From Acinetobacter gyllenbergii CIP 110306 = MTCC 11365 (GTDB lineage Bacteria > Pseudomonadota > Gammaproteobacteria > Pseudomonadales > Moraxellaceae), in the NCBI RefSeq assembly GCF_000413855.1, contig NZ_ATGG01000061.1, forward strand, positions 62,001-126,000: a stretch of 64,000 nucleotides of DNA. The letters run 5' to 3'. Made by a program: the position numbers and the translations under genes. How positions within the stretch are numbered: the stretch's first letter is position 1; each line of letters starts with the position of its first letter. The notes below the pieces were generated by a model, which had not been told where the DNA came from, did no database searches, and saw only the letters and a list, made by a program, of their open reading frames with translations. Of the stretch, positions 1 to 8,810 are shown in pieces.

Positions 1-1440
1 ATAATCACTATAACGTCCCCCGACAATCAATTTTAGATCATCTGTTAGGTTTAGCTTTAAGGTACTGTATGCACCATAATTACGTTGTTTCGCATCTTTA
101 GTCGAAGGAATAACCGTGTAGCCTGGTTTAGGTGTTGTATTACCATCCCATGTCCGCCAATCATTGATCACACAGGTATCACCAATATTATTAGAAGGTA
201 GCGTTACCCCATCCACTTTCTTGGTACAGGTCAATTGATTACTGGCAATACCATCAATGAATCCACCCGGACTATCTGTAGAACGATCAAAGCCATTTCC
301 ACCAATCACCAATTCATGCTCACGATTAAATAATTTAAACGGCCCACTGGCGAACAACTCTAAGCTGGTCTTTTTAGATTCAGATGTTGGATATACTGTT
401 GACCAAACCCCAACGCCTGTTCCATCATTTTGGTTAGGAAAACCAGAACCGCCATAAGACATCAACCAGAAACTTTTGGACAATGAATGTGAGGCTGCCG
501 CCTTGATCATCCAGTCATTTTCAAATTTATAGGTCAAATCAGCAAATACGGTTTTGTCACTTTGGCTAATGGTATTCCAGCGATTGGCCAAGCTGAAATT
601 GCGCGGTAAATTGGCCAGCGAGCCATCTTGATTCCAGTATGGTACAGTTCCCCACGTTGAACCACGTGGTTGGTTGTCTTGATATTGAAAACCAATACTG
701 CCTGTTAATTTGTCCGTGATATCAGCTTCAACCATTGCCATCGCCGCCAAGGTTTCCAGAGAGTAATAATCCATATAGGATTCTCCCTCTCGACGTGCGG
801 CCATCACACGGCTGCGCACACTGCCATCAGCCGTCAAAGGAATTGAAACATCAGCCTCATTGCGAATGGTATTCCAGCGACTAAATGAGGTGGCAACCGA
901 GCCAGTCAGATCTTTTGCAGGCCGTTTACGAATCATATTGATGGTAGCAGATGGATTTCCCGTAGATCCTGTTAAACCTGTTGCCCCCTTCACGACTTCA
1001 ATACGGTCAAAGAAAAAACTATCAACACGCGGGCTATTCTCTCCAATTGGCATGCCATCAATTTGACGGTTGCTAATCGCATACCCCCGCGCAGAATAGT
1101 TTGAGCGTTCACTATCATTTTTAGTAACTGTGACCCCTGGCGTGGCCGCAAGCACATCATCAATAATATTGAGATTACGTTGCTCAATCTGTTCCCGCGT
1201 AATGACACTGACGGATTGTGGTGTTTCTTTTAAGGAAAGTTTTAGCTTGGAGGATGTGCGAGATGATTTCGCTTGAAAGCTTTCGCTACCTTCCGTTTTT
1301 TCATCCTCGGCTGCAACTTTAATGGTTGGGAGTACGCTTGCGCCCTGTTCTTGCGCCCAAGTGTTATGTGAAAATGCCCCGAAAATCAGAATCGATTTTA
1401 TCGCAATATTTAAAGCAGATTGTTTAAGCTGATTGTTCAT
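1..1440 (-). CDS. TonB-dependent siderophore receptor (partial, C-terminus beyond window)
   Basis: Outer-membrane receptor that would import a ferric siderophore using TonB energy. The minus-strand frame is open from the ATG at 1440 to base 1 (480 codons), so the C-terminal part of the barrel lies outside the window. The protein begins with a signal peptide ending near HNTWA. A typical TonB-box/plug region follows, including LKETPQSVSVITREQIE and ATGLTGSTGNPSATINMIRK, characteristic of the FhuE/FpvA-type siderophore receptors. The last visible residues (LIVGGRYSDY) match the usual barrel start of the family. A Fur-box-like sequence lies just upstream. The cognate siderophore cannot be told from the sequence. 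No strong Shine-Dalgarno precedes the ATG. Confidence 0.9.
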   Translation of the reverse strand, partial: MNNQLKQSALNIAIKSILIFGAFSHNTWAQEQGASVLPTIKVAAEDEKTEGSESFQAKSSRTSSKLKLSLKETPQSVSVITREQIEQRNLNIIDDVLAATPGVTVTKNDSERSNYSARGYAISNRQIDGMPIGENSPRVDSFFFDRIEVVKGATGLTGSTGNPSATINMIRKRPAKDLTGSVATSFSRWNTIRNEADVSIPLTADGSVRSRVMAARREGESYMDYYSLETLAAMAMVEADITDKLTGSIGFQYQDNQPRGSTWGTVPYWNQDGSLANLPRNFSLANRWNTISQSDKTVFADLTYKFENDWMIKAAASHSLSKSFWLMSYGGSGFPNQNDGTGVGVWSTVYPTSESKKTSLELFASGPFKLFNREHELVIGGNGFDRSTDSPGGFIDGIASNQLTCTKKVDGVTLPSNNIGDTCVINDWRTWDGNTTPKPGYTVIPSTKDAKQRNYGAYSTLKLNLTDDLKLIVGGRYSDY

Positions 1441-1457
1441 AATGCTGCAATTAATTA

Positions 1458-1487
1458 AATAAGAATCATTATTATTATCAATATCAA
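1458..1487 (-). promoter_or_regulatory. Putative Fur box of the TonB receptor gene
   Basis: Read on the minus strand the site is GATAATAATAATGATTC followed by TTATT, close to the Fur consensus GATAATGATAATCATTATC. It sits about 18-47 bases before the receptor start codon, where iron-dependent repression is expected. Assigned by eye only. Confidence 0.65.
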
Positions 1488-1718
1488 TACAAAAATAAAT
1501 ACAGAATTCACAATTGCTTAATATTTATTTGATTTCAGGTAAAAATTGGCTCAAGCCTCGATGGCTGTCATTAATCATTTGATTGATAGATCAAGAAATA
1601 TACATAAATAGCGTACTTGCATTTTTTCAAGCACGACAACGCGCAACACAAAAGTAGCTTGAAAGTCTTAAATGGAGCCAAGCTTAAATTCTATTTATAA
1701 TTATTATTTTTCAATCAC

Positions 1719-2201
1719 TTAAAATTCTATTATTGAATCATCCTCGCGCTCTAAAATACGCGGACCTGAGCCCTGCTCTGCCAGAATATCTTCTGGATTA
1801 CGCAAACGGCATTGTTCCAAAGATAAACACCCACAGCCAATACACCAGTCCATTTCATCCCTTAAACGAGTCAGCTTCTGGATTCGCTCATCCAAGTCCT
1901 TACGCCAACAGGTGGATAATTCTGCCCACTGCTCAGCCGTTAACTTGCTGCCTATCGGGTAAACACTCAACGCCTTTTTAATCTCCTCCAATGAAATCCC
2001 AACTTTTTGCGCGACTTTAATAATTCCGATATAGCGCAGCACAGCCAAAGGATAACGACGTTGATTGCCATTGGTGCGAATACTTTTAATCAGTCCTTTA
2101 GACTCATAAAAATGTAGGGTGGAAACGGCGACGCCACTTCGTTTAGCCACCTCTCCAACGGTTAGCATTCGATTGATATCAATTTTTCGTTCGAGTGTCA
2201 T
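1719..2201 (-). CDS. soxR: SoxR, redox-sensing MerR-family regulator
   Basis: Redox-sensing transcriptional activator of the MerR family. The 160-aa protein has an N-terminal MerR helix-turn-helix (LTVGEVAKRSGVAVSTLHFY, residues 13-32), a dimerisation helix, and the [2Fe-2S] ligand motif C120-x2-C123-x-C125-x5-C131 in CIGCGCLSLEQC, almost exactly at the E. coli SoxR positions. In the family, oxidation of the cluster by redox-cycling compounds unwinds promoters with over-long spacers. It is divergent from the mexGHI-opmD-like operon, whose promoter carries a SoxR box. This suggests a dedicated efflux response to redox-active toxins, as in Pseudomonas aeruginosa, rather than the enterobacterial soxS cascade. 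The start at 2201 is the first ATG; an internal one at residue 12 is less likely. Confidence 0.95.
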   Translation of the reverse strand: MTLERKIDINRMLTVGEVAKRSGVAVSTLHFYESKGLIKSIRTNGNQRRYPLAVLRYIGIIKVAQKVGISLEEIKKALSVYPIGSKLTAEQWAELSTCWRKDLDERIQKLTRLRDEMDWCIGCGCLSLEQCRLRNPEDILAEQGSGPRILEREDDSIIEF

Positions 2202-2510
2202 GACTCAATATCTCAAGATTACTTTAGGTTTTATAGTTCACAGCAACGTGATTTGTCAATTTGATCCCGAACATTATGCTAAAACAGTAAGAATAAACAT
2301 TAAAAAACAAATGCATAAATCCACATCAATTACGCGTTATCTCATTTTCAACATCCCCTTTTCCACGTTTTAATTTTACAGCACAACCCATTGACCTCAA
2401 TATAACTTGAGGTTTTAGACTGCTGAACACTGCATCCCCCAAATGCAATTAAGCAATTCATTTTTAATGTTTTTCAGCAGTCTGTCTGAATCTACTCAGG
2501 AAATACGCCT
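2202..2510. other. soxR-mexG intergenic region
   Basis: Divergent promoter region of 309 bases. It holds the SoxR box and mexG promoter at 2391-2421 and a Shine-Dalgarno (CAGGA, about 2497-2501) for the DoxX-like gene. The soxR promoter should lie in 2210-2390, but I could not pick hexamers with confidence. The plus-strand reading frame here is antisense to soxR and is not treated as a gene. Confidence 0.6.
2391..2421 (+). promoter_or_regulatory. SoxR-controlled promoter with soxbox
   Basis: The 18-bp dyad CCTCAATATAACTTGAGG (2395-2412) matches the known soxbox (CCTCAAg/tTTAACTTGAGG type) with perfect six-base arms. It lies between a -35 hexamer TTGACC (2391-2396) and a -10 hexamer TAGACT (2416-2421) separated by 19 bp. 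That is the over-long spacer characteristic of MerR/SoxR-activated promoters. Confidence 0.9.
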
Positions 2511-2939
2511 ATGCCGTACTTCATTAAATCAAGTTTAGAAAGCCAATGGTTATGGATCATTAGCCGATGCTTTTTGGCACTGTTATTTTTTAGCTCAGGT
2601 CTCAGCAAAGTGCTGGATGTCGATGCAGGCTTTCAAGAAATGCAAGCGGCAGGTTTAGAACCCGCTTGGCTGTTTAATTATGCCTCGGCACTGATTTTAC
2701 TGGTGGGCAGTTACAGTGTTTTATTTGATCGCTACCTCTGGTTAGGTGCTGCACTGCTGTCTGTTTTTCTAGTGATTACGATTGTACTGGTACATCGCTT
2801 TTGGAATATGTCAGGGGTACAAGCACAAATCTCGCTGTATTTTGCACTTGAACATATTTCAGTGATTGGAGGTTTAATCGGCATTGCGATTGCCAGCCAT
2901 TTTCGTCAACAGCTTCAAGATGTTGGAGTGATCGCATGA
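2511..2939 (+). CDS. DoxX-family inner-membrane protein, MexG-like
   Basis: Small integral membrane protein of 142 aa with about four hydrophobic segments (roughly residues 12-34, 51-70, 75-97 and 112-130) and DoxX-family features such as the early LFFSSGLSKVLD segment. It is the first gene of a four-gene operon with adaptor, RND pump and outer-membrane channel. In P. aeruginosa the same position in mexGHI-opmD is held by the DoxX-like MexG, which has been reported to bind the phenazine pyocyanin. By analogy this protein may sense or hand over the efflux substrate; that is inference. A Shine-Dalgarno CAGGA lies about ten bases upstream. Its stop codon overlaps the next start (ATGA). Confidence 0.85.
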   Translation: MPYFIKSSLESQWLWIISRCFLALLFFSSGLSKVLDVDAGFQEMQAAGLEPAWLFNYASALILLVGSYSVLFDRYLWLGAALLSVFLVITIVLVHRFWNMSGVQAQISLYFALEHISVIGGLIGIAIASHFRQQLQDVGVIA

Positions 2940-4039
2940 GAACCAAACTGCGTATTGTGCTGATCATCAGCATGTTAATCATCATTGCTGTAGCTGCTTA
3001 TTTTTATTTTAAATCCCGCACAGCCGAGCATGTTTCCAGCTATCGTTATCCACCGGTCAAGGTCGCGCTGACCACCGTCAAGCAACAAGTCACGCCCCGT
3101 ATTCTGTCCAGTATTGGCGAGTTAGAAGCAGTACGGCAAGTGCAAGTGTCTGCGGAAACCACAGGCGTGATTGAACAGATTTATTTTCAGTCTGGACAAT
3201 ACGTCAAAAAAGGACAATTACTGGTTCAACTAAAAACCAATGTCGAGCAAGGCAATTTAGGGCGGCTACAAGCCAAACTCAAACAGGCCGAAATGGCCTA
3301 TCACCGTACCAAACAACTGATTGATAGCAATGCCATTTCACGCGCTGAAATGGATACGGCATTGGCGGATCGAGATATGACCCGTGCTGAAATCCAGCAA
3401 CTACAAGCCCTGATTGAACAGAAATCCATCCGTGCGCCCTTCTCTGGTGTAATCGGGATTCGCCAAGTGCATCAAGGGCAATATCTGGAAGCAGGCAGCA
3501 GTATTGCCAATCTGGTCGATACACAGCAACTGCTTGCCAATTTCACACTGGATGAACAACTGGCTGCACGCTTAAAAACCGGCCAAGCCGTTCAACTGAA
3601 AATAGATGCCTTTCCTGAACAAAGTTTTTCTGCGGTGGTGAGTGCGATTGATCCGATGGTGAGTAAATCCAGAACCATGATGGGACAGGCACTGCTCAAT
3701 AATCAGCATCAACAGTTAAAACCTGGCATGTATGCAAAACTGGACATACAAGAGACCAATTTACCGAGTCTGGTAATCCCTGAAACAGCGATCACCTATA
3801 CCGCCTATGGCAATACCGTGTTTCTGGTCAAAAAAGACCACAACACTTTGACAGTTCAACGTGTTGCGGTCGAGCTCGGTGAACGCTATCAAGGTTGGGT
3901 TGAAGTGCAATCTGGTGTGAAAGCAGGTGACCAAGTGGTGGTTTCAGGTCAAGTTCGACTTAGTGATGGTATGCAAGTTGAACCCACAGAAAATACCTTG
4001 CAGCAGTCGCCCTCCTCCCCAAGCAAAGCCAAAGTGTAA
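2936..4039 (+). CDS. RND efflux periplasmic adaptor (MexH-like)
   Basis: Membrane fusion protein (HlyD/AcrA family, 367 aa) that would bridge the inner-membrane pump and the outer-membrane channel. It has one N-terminal membrane anchor (about residues 5-26) without a lipobox cysteine, unlike AcrA/MexA. Then come a lipoyl/barrel-sandwich region (GVIEQIYFQSGQYVKKGQLL), a coiled-coil hairpin, the second lipoyl half (SIRAPFSGVIGIRQVHQGQY) and beta-barrel/membrane-proximal domains. It overlaps the DoxX-like gene by four bases and is followed 12 bases later by the pump gene, so the genes are translationally coupled. The non-lipidated form fits MexH. Confidence 0.9.
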   Translation: MRTKLRIVLIISMLIIIAVAAYFYFKSRTAEHVSSYRYPPVKVALTTVKQQVTPRILSSIGELEAVRQVQVSAETTGVIEQIYFQSGQYVKKGQLLVQLKTNVEQGNLGRLQAKLKQAEMAYHRTKQLIDSNAISRAEMDTALADRDMTRAEIQQLQALIEQKSIRAPFSGVIGIRQVHQGQYLEAGSSIANLVDTQQLLANFTLDEQLAARLKTGQAVQLKIDAFPEQSFSAVVSAIDPMVSKSRTMMGQALLNNQHQQLKPGMYAKLDIQETNLPSLVIPETAITYTAYGNTVFLVKKDHNTLTVQRVAVELGERYQGWVEVQSGVKAGDQVVVSGQVRLSDGMQVEPTENTLQQSPSSPSKAKV

Positions 4040-4051
4040 GGGGAAGCACAG

Positions 4052-7000
4052 ATGAAATTTACCGATCTTTTTGTAAAACGCCCTGTATTGGCTCTGGTGG
4101 TCAGTACCCTGATTTTATTGGCGGGTCTATTCTCACTGAATAAACTGCCGATTCGCCAATATCCCTTATTAGAAAGTTCAACCATCAGCATCAGCACCGA
4201 ATATCCAGGCGCTTCGGCTGAGCTAATGCAAGGTTTTGTCACACAACCGATTGCCCAAGCAGTCTCTTCAGTTGAAGGCATTGATTACCTCAGTTCATCC
4301 TCGGTGCAAGGTCGCAGTGTAATTACCCTGCGTATGCAACTCAACCGAGATTCCACCCAGGCCCTGACCGAAGTCATGGCCAAGGTCAATCAAGTTCGCT
4401 ACAAATTGCCCGAACAGGCATTCGACCCCGTGATTGAACGCTCCTCTGGTGAATCAACCGATGTGGCCTATATCGGCTTTTCCAGTGAACAACTTTCTAT
4501 GCCTGAGCTAACCGACTATCTGTCCCGAGTGGTTGAACCGATGCTATCCACCATTGAAGGTGTGGCAAAAGTACAAACCTACGGCAGCCAGCGTCTGGCA
4601 ATGCGGATCTGGCTGGATGCAGACCGCTTGGCCAGTCGGGGTGTCACCGCCGCCGATGTCGCCAATGCCATTCGTCAAAATAACTACCAAGCCGCGCCGG
4701 GCCAAATCAAAGGTGAATTGGTGGTTTCCAATGTCAATGTGTCAACCGAGCTAACCAGTATTCAAGACTTCAAAAATCTGGTGATTCGTAATGATGGGCA
4801 GAACCTGATTCGTTTGCAGGATGTCGCTACGGTTGAACTTGGTGCAGCATCCACCGAAACCAGTGCCTCGATGGATGGTCAGGCTGCAATTTTCATTGGT
4901 CTGCAAGCCACCCCAACAGGCAATCCACTGGTGATTGTACAAGGCATCAAAGATAAATTACCTGAGATCCAGAAAACCTTACCACCCAGTGTCAAAGCCA
5001 ATCTGGCTTATGAAACCGCACGTTTTATTGATGCTTCGATTGATGAAGTGCTACATACCTTTATCGAAGCGCTGATTATTGTCATTGCCGTGATCTATCT
5101 CTGTCTTGGTTCGCTGCGTAGTGTCTTGATTCCTGTGGTGACAATTCCACTGTCAATGCTTGGCGCTTTAGGCTTGATGCTGATTTTTGGTTTTAGTATT
5201 AACTTACTGACCTTATTGGCGATGGTACTGGCAATTGGACTGGTGGTGGATGATGCGATTGTGGTGGTGGAGAATGTACACCGTCATATTGAAGAAGGCT
5301 TGTCACCTATTGCTGCCGCACTGGTGGGTGCACGCGAAGTGGCAGGTCCCGTGATCGCCATGACCATTACCCTAGCTGCGGTCTATGCACCGATTGGTCT
5401 GATGGGCGGATTAACGGGCTCATTATTTAAGGAGTTTGCCTTAACACTCGCAGGTGCTGTTCTGGTTTCTGGACTTATTGCCCTGACGCTCTCCCCTGTA
5501 ATGAGTTCCTATCTGCTGCAATCCAAGCAGGATGAAGGCCGCATGGCCAAAGCTGCTGAATGGTTTTTTGAACGTTTAACCCACGCGTACCATAAGCTAT
5601 TGCAATTTTCATTACAGCATCGCTGGATTACCGTGGTCTTTGCAGTTGCTGTTTTTGCCAGCCTGCCTCTGCTCTATCAACTACCACAGAAAGAGTTGGC
5701 GCCACTGGAAGATCAAGCCAGTGTCCTCACTGCAATTAAAGCACCTCAGCATGCCAACCTGAACTACGCCGAACATTTCAATGCCGAATTGGATAAAGTG
5801 TTCTGGACGCTACCTGAAACCAGTACCACTTGGATTATTAATGGAACCGATGGCCCAGCAGCCAGTTTTGGCGGTACCACCTTATCCACTTGGGCTGAAC
5901 GTAGCCGTTCTGCAGATGAGATTCAACAGGAACTACAAAGCAAAGTGGGCGCTGTAGAAGGAAGCAGTATTTTTGTCTTCCAAAATCCAGCCTTGCCTGG
6001 TTCAACAGGTGGACTGCCTATTCAGATGGTGCTGCGTAGTGCGCAAGACTATGCCACCATTTATCAAACCATGGAAAATATCAAACAAAAAGCCCGTGAA
6101 AGTGGTTTGTTTGTGGTGGTAGACAGTGATCTTGATTTCAATAATCCGATGCTGAAAATTGAAGTCGATCGTGCCAAGGCCAATAGCTTGGGCATTCGGA
6201 TGCAAGATATTGGCGAGGCGCTCGCCACGCTCGTGGGTGAAAACTATGTCAATCGTTTCAGTATGCTGGGCCGTGCTTATGATGTCATTCCGCAAAGCAT
6301 CAAAAACCAGCGTCTGACTGCGCAAGCATTGACCCAGCAATTTGTACGCACCGATCAAGGAACACTGATTCCCCTGTCTACTGTTGTGCATTTAAACGAA
6401 ACCGTTGAACCGAATAAGCTGACCCAGTTCAACCAACAAAATGCAGCAACCTTCCAAGCCATTCCTGCACCTGGGGTTTCACTTGGTCAAGCCTTGGCCT
6501 TCCTAGAACAAGTCACTGCTGAGTTGCCCACAGGGTTTAGCCATGACTGGCAAGCCGATGCCCGCCAATATATGCAAGAAGGCAATACCTTGTTATTTGC
6601 ATTTTTGGCTGCCTTGGTGGTGATTTATCTGGTCTTGGCCGCGCAATATGAAAGTCTGGTCGACCCGTTCATTATCTTAATTACCGTGCCCCTGTCGATT
6701 TGCGGTGCTTTGATTCCTTTGGCTTTAGGTTATGCCACTGTCAATATCTACACCCAAATTGGACTGGTGACCCTGATTGGTCTGATTAGTAAACATGGCA
6801 TTCTCATGGTTGAATTTGCCAATGAATTGCAACTGCATGAAGGGTTGGATAAACGGGCCGCCATTCTCAAAGCAGCACAAATTCGCTTACGCCCGATTCT
6901 GATGACCACGGCAGCAATGGTATTTGGTCTTATTCCACTGCTGTTTGCGACAGGTGCGGGCGCACATAGCCGTTTTGGTCTTGGTGTCGTGATCGTGTGC

Positions 7001-7135
7001 GGCATGTTGATTGGTACCTTCTTTACCCTGTTTGTATTGCCCACCATTTATAGTCTGCTGGCACGTCAACATAACCAAAGTTCGGCTCGTGTACAGGAAC
7101 TACAGAAAATTAATGCGATGGAGTACGAAGCATGA
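4052..7135 (+). CDS. RND multidrug efflux permease (MexI-like)
   Basis: Inner-membrane proton/drug antiporter of the HAE-1 RND family, 1027 aa, the usual length. It starts with the typical MKFTDLFVKRPVLA, has two large periplasmic loops and 12 expected transmembrane helices. The paired proton-relay aspartates are seen at D400 and D401 in GLVVDDAIVVVENV (TM4). The C-terminal half carries the repeat motif SKHGILMVEFAN. Together with the upstream DoxX-like protein and adaptor, and the outer-membrane channel that follows, it forms a complete tripartite pump under SoxR control. The gene order is that of mexGHI-opmD. Substrates are unknown; phenazine- or quinone-like redox cyclers are the likely class from the regulation. 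Confidence 0.93.
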   Translation: MKFTDLFVKRPVLALVVSTLILLAGLFSLNKLPIRQYPLLESSTISISTEYPGASAELMQGFVTQPIAQAVSSVEGIDYLSSSSVQGRSVITLRMQLNRDSTQALTEVMAKVNQVRYKLPEQAFDPVIERSSGESTDVAYIGFSSEQLSMPELTDYLSRVVEPMLSTIEGVAKVQTYGSQRLAMRIWLDADRLASRGVTAADVANAIRQNNYQAAPGQIKGELVVSNVNVSTELTSIQDFKNLVIRNDGQNLIRLQDVATVELGAASTETSASMDGQAAIFIGLQATPTGNPLVIVQGIKDKLPEIQKTLPPSVKANLAYETARFIDASIDEVLHTFIEALIIVIAVIYLCLGSLRSVLIPVVTIPLSMLGALGLMLIFGFSINLLTLLAMVLAIGLVVDDAIVVVENVHRHIEEGLSPIAAALVGAREVAGPVIAMTITLAAVYAPIGLMGGLTGSLFKEFALTLAGAVLVSGLIALTLSPVMSSYLLQSKQDEGRMAKAAEWFFERLTHAYHKLLQFSLQHRWITVVFAVAVFASLPLLYQLPQKELAPLEDQASVLTAIKAPQHANLNYAEHFNAELDKVFWTLPETSTTWIINGTDGPAASFGGTTLSTWAERSRSADEIQQELQSKVGAVEGSSIFVFQNPALPGSTGGLPIQMVLRSAQDYATIYQTMENIKQKARESGLFVVVDSDLDFNNPMLKIEVDRAKANSLGIRMQDIGEALATLVGENYVNRFSMLGRAYDVIPQSIKNQRLTAQALTQQFVRTDQGTLIPLSTVVHLNETVEPNKLTQFNQQNAATFQAIPAPGVSLGQALAFLEQVTAELPTGFSHDWQADARQYMQEGNTLLFAFLAALVVIYLVLAAQYESLVDPFIILITVPLSICGALIPLALGYATVNIYTQIGLVTLIGLISKHGILMVEFANELQLHEGLDKRAAILKAAQIRLRPILMTTAAMVFGLIPLLFATGAGAHSRFGLGVVIVCGMLIGTFFTLFVLPTIYSLLARQHNQSSARVQELQKINAMEYEA

Positions 7136-8568
7136 ATAACGATCTAGTCTTTGCCAAAAGCTCCCAGCATCATTCATACAAGCAGGTGATAAGTACTGGA
7201 CTCATCCTGGCAGCATTGGCTCTGTCACTCAGTGGCTGCCAAAATCTTCAACCACAACCACCCATTGTCAGTGCCGATATTCCGATCAGTTATGATCATT
7301 CGATTCAAGGCAACTCCATTGCTAGTCAAGGCTATCAACAGTTTCTTGCCGATCCACGTTTAGTGCAGGTGATTGAACTAGCCCTCAGTCATAATCGTGA
7401 TTTACGCAGCGCAAGTCTGAATATTCAGCGCGCACAGCAATATTATCAGATCAGAAAAAATGATCAGTTTCCAATGATTGCTGGTCGTGCCGATCTGCTT
7501 CGCCAAGTCTCTCCAACCCTTGATCCCCATAATCCAAGTTCAAGCTTGCAAGTCGGCTTAGGCCTTACCGCTTATGAGCTGGATTTTTGGGGACGGGTTC
7601 GCAATCTGAAAGAAGCAGCATTGGATCGTTATCTGGCGACCCAAAGTGCGCGTGATGCCATGCAAATCAGTTTAGTCAGTCAAGTCAGCCAAGCATGGTT
7701 AGATTATGCCTTTAGCAATGCGCAGCTCAAACTTGCTCAACAAACACTGGCGGCACAATTGAATGCTTATCAGCTCAATCAAAAGCGTTTCAATGCGGGC
7801 ACTGACAGTGAAATTCCCTTGCGTCAGGCACAGATCTCGGTCGAAACTGCACGTCATGATGCGGCCAACTCTCAAACTCAGCTGGCACAGGCGCAGAATT
7901 TACTTAACCTGTTGGTCGGTCAGCCGCTTCCAGTGCATCTCTTGCCACAACAACCGGTTCAAAACATCAGCACCACCACAGTATTAAGCACCGGTTTAAG
8001 CAGTGATTTACTGAATAATCGCCCTGACCTCAAACTGGCTGAATATCAATTGCACGAAGCAGGTGCCAATATTTCGATTGCTAAAGCGGCACTATTTCCC
8101 AGCATTCGTTTAACGGGTTCAGCAGGCTATGCATCGACTCAACTCAGTGATCTATTTAAATCAGGCAATGGCATCTGGTCGATTGGTCCTAGTCTGGATC
8201 TGCCAATCTTTGACTGGGGCACCCGTCAGGCCAATCTCAAAATTTCAAAAATCGAGCAGCAAATTGCGCTGTCGAATTATGAAAAATCCATTCAATCAGC
8301 CTTTAGAGAAGTCAACGACAGCCTTGCTACGCGTGCCTATATGGACGAACGAATTTCAGCACAACGGCGTTTGGTCAATGCGACACAAACCACCTATCGG
8401 CTCTCAAACACCCGTTTTCGTGCAGGGATTGATAGCTATTTAACTGTCTTGGATGCACAACGCGCTCATTATGCTGCTGAGCAAAGTTTACTAGTGCTAG
8501 AACAGGCACGACTGAATAATCAGATTGAACTCTATAAAGTCTTGGGTGGAGGTCTCGCACAACAATAA
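7132..8568 (+). CDS. Outer-membrane efflux channel, NodT family (OpmD-like)
   Basis: Outer-membrane factor of the RND complex, 478 aa. The N-terminus has a signal sequence ending in a lipobox (LSLSGC, cysteine near residue 36), so it is probably a lipoprotein, as is usual in the OprM/NodT family. Two OEP repeats follow, with typical segments ELDFWGRVRNLKEA and IFDWGTRQANLK. The start codon overlaps the stop of the pump gene (ATGA), and a hairpin terminator lies just after the stop, so it closes the operon. Confidence 0.92.
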   Translation: MNNDLVFAKSSQHHSYKQVISTGLILAALALSLSGCQNLQPQPPIVSADIPISYDHSIQGNSIASQGYQQFLADPRLVQVIELALSHNRDLRSASLNIQRAQQYYQIRKNDQFPMIAGRADLLRQVSPTLDPHNPSSSLQVGLGLTAYELDFWGRVRNLKEAALDRYLATQSARDAMQISLVSQVSQAWLDYAFSNAQLKLAQQTLAAQLNAYQLNQKRFNAGTDSEIPLRQAQISVETARHDAANSQTQLAQAQNLLNLLVGQPLPVHLLPQQPVQNISTTTVLSTGLSSDLLNNRPDLKLAEYQLHEAGANISIAKAALFPSIRLTGSAGYASTQLSDLFKSGNGIWSIGPSLDLPIFDWGTRQANLKISKIEQQIALSNYEKSIQSAFREVNDSLATRAYMDERISAQRRLVNATQTTYRLSNTRFRAGIDSYLTVLDAQRAHYAAEQSLLVLEQARLNNQIELYKVLGGGLAQQ

Positions 8569-8577
8569 CGATAGGAT

Positions 8578-8609
8578 GTTTCAAGGGTAGCTTAGGCTAT
8601 TCTTGAAAC
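8578..8609 (+). terminator. Hairpin after the efflux operon
   Basis: A 14-bp stem (GTTTCAAGGGTAGC with GCTATTCTTGAAAC, two G-U pairs) closes on the loop TTAG ten bases after the opmD-like stop. The U tract is poor, so terminator strength is uncertain. Confidence 0.6.
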
Positions 8610-8810
8610 ACTATATATGTTCTCAAATAAGCAACATGTTTAAGCGTTGGCCTGAATAAAAAGGTGCAGCAAAGTGATGCGTTTTAAATCTGTTCGAGTG
8701 ACATACTTGTTTTTATTTTTAAAATGATGATGGCTTTAATCTCAATCAAAAATATAGGCTTTAAAATTAAAATGAACCGTTGTTAAAAATTTAAGTTAAA
8801 AGCGAAACCA

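Noticed and set aside
2936..8568. AdeABC or AdeIJK efflux operon
   Set aside because: The leading DoxX-like gene, the non-lipidated adaptor and the SoxR promoter fit mexGHI-opmD; no AdeRS or AdeN-type neighbours are present.
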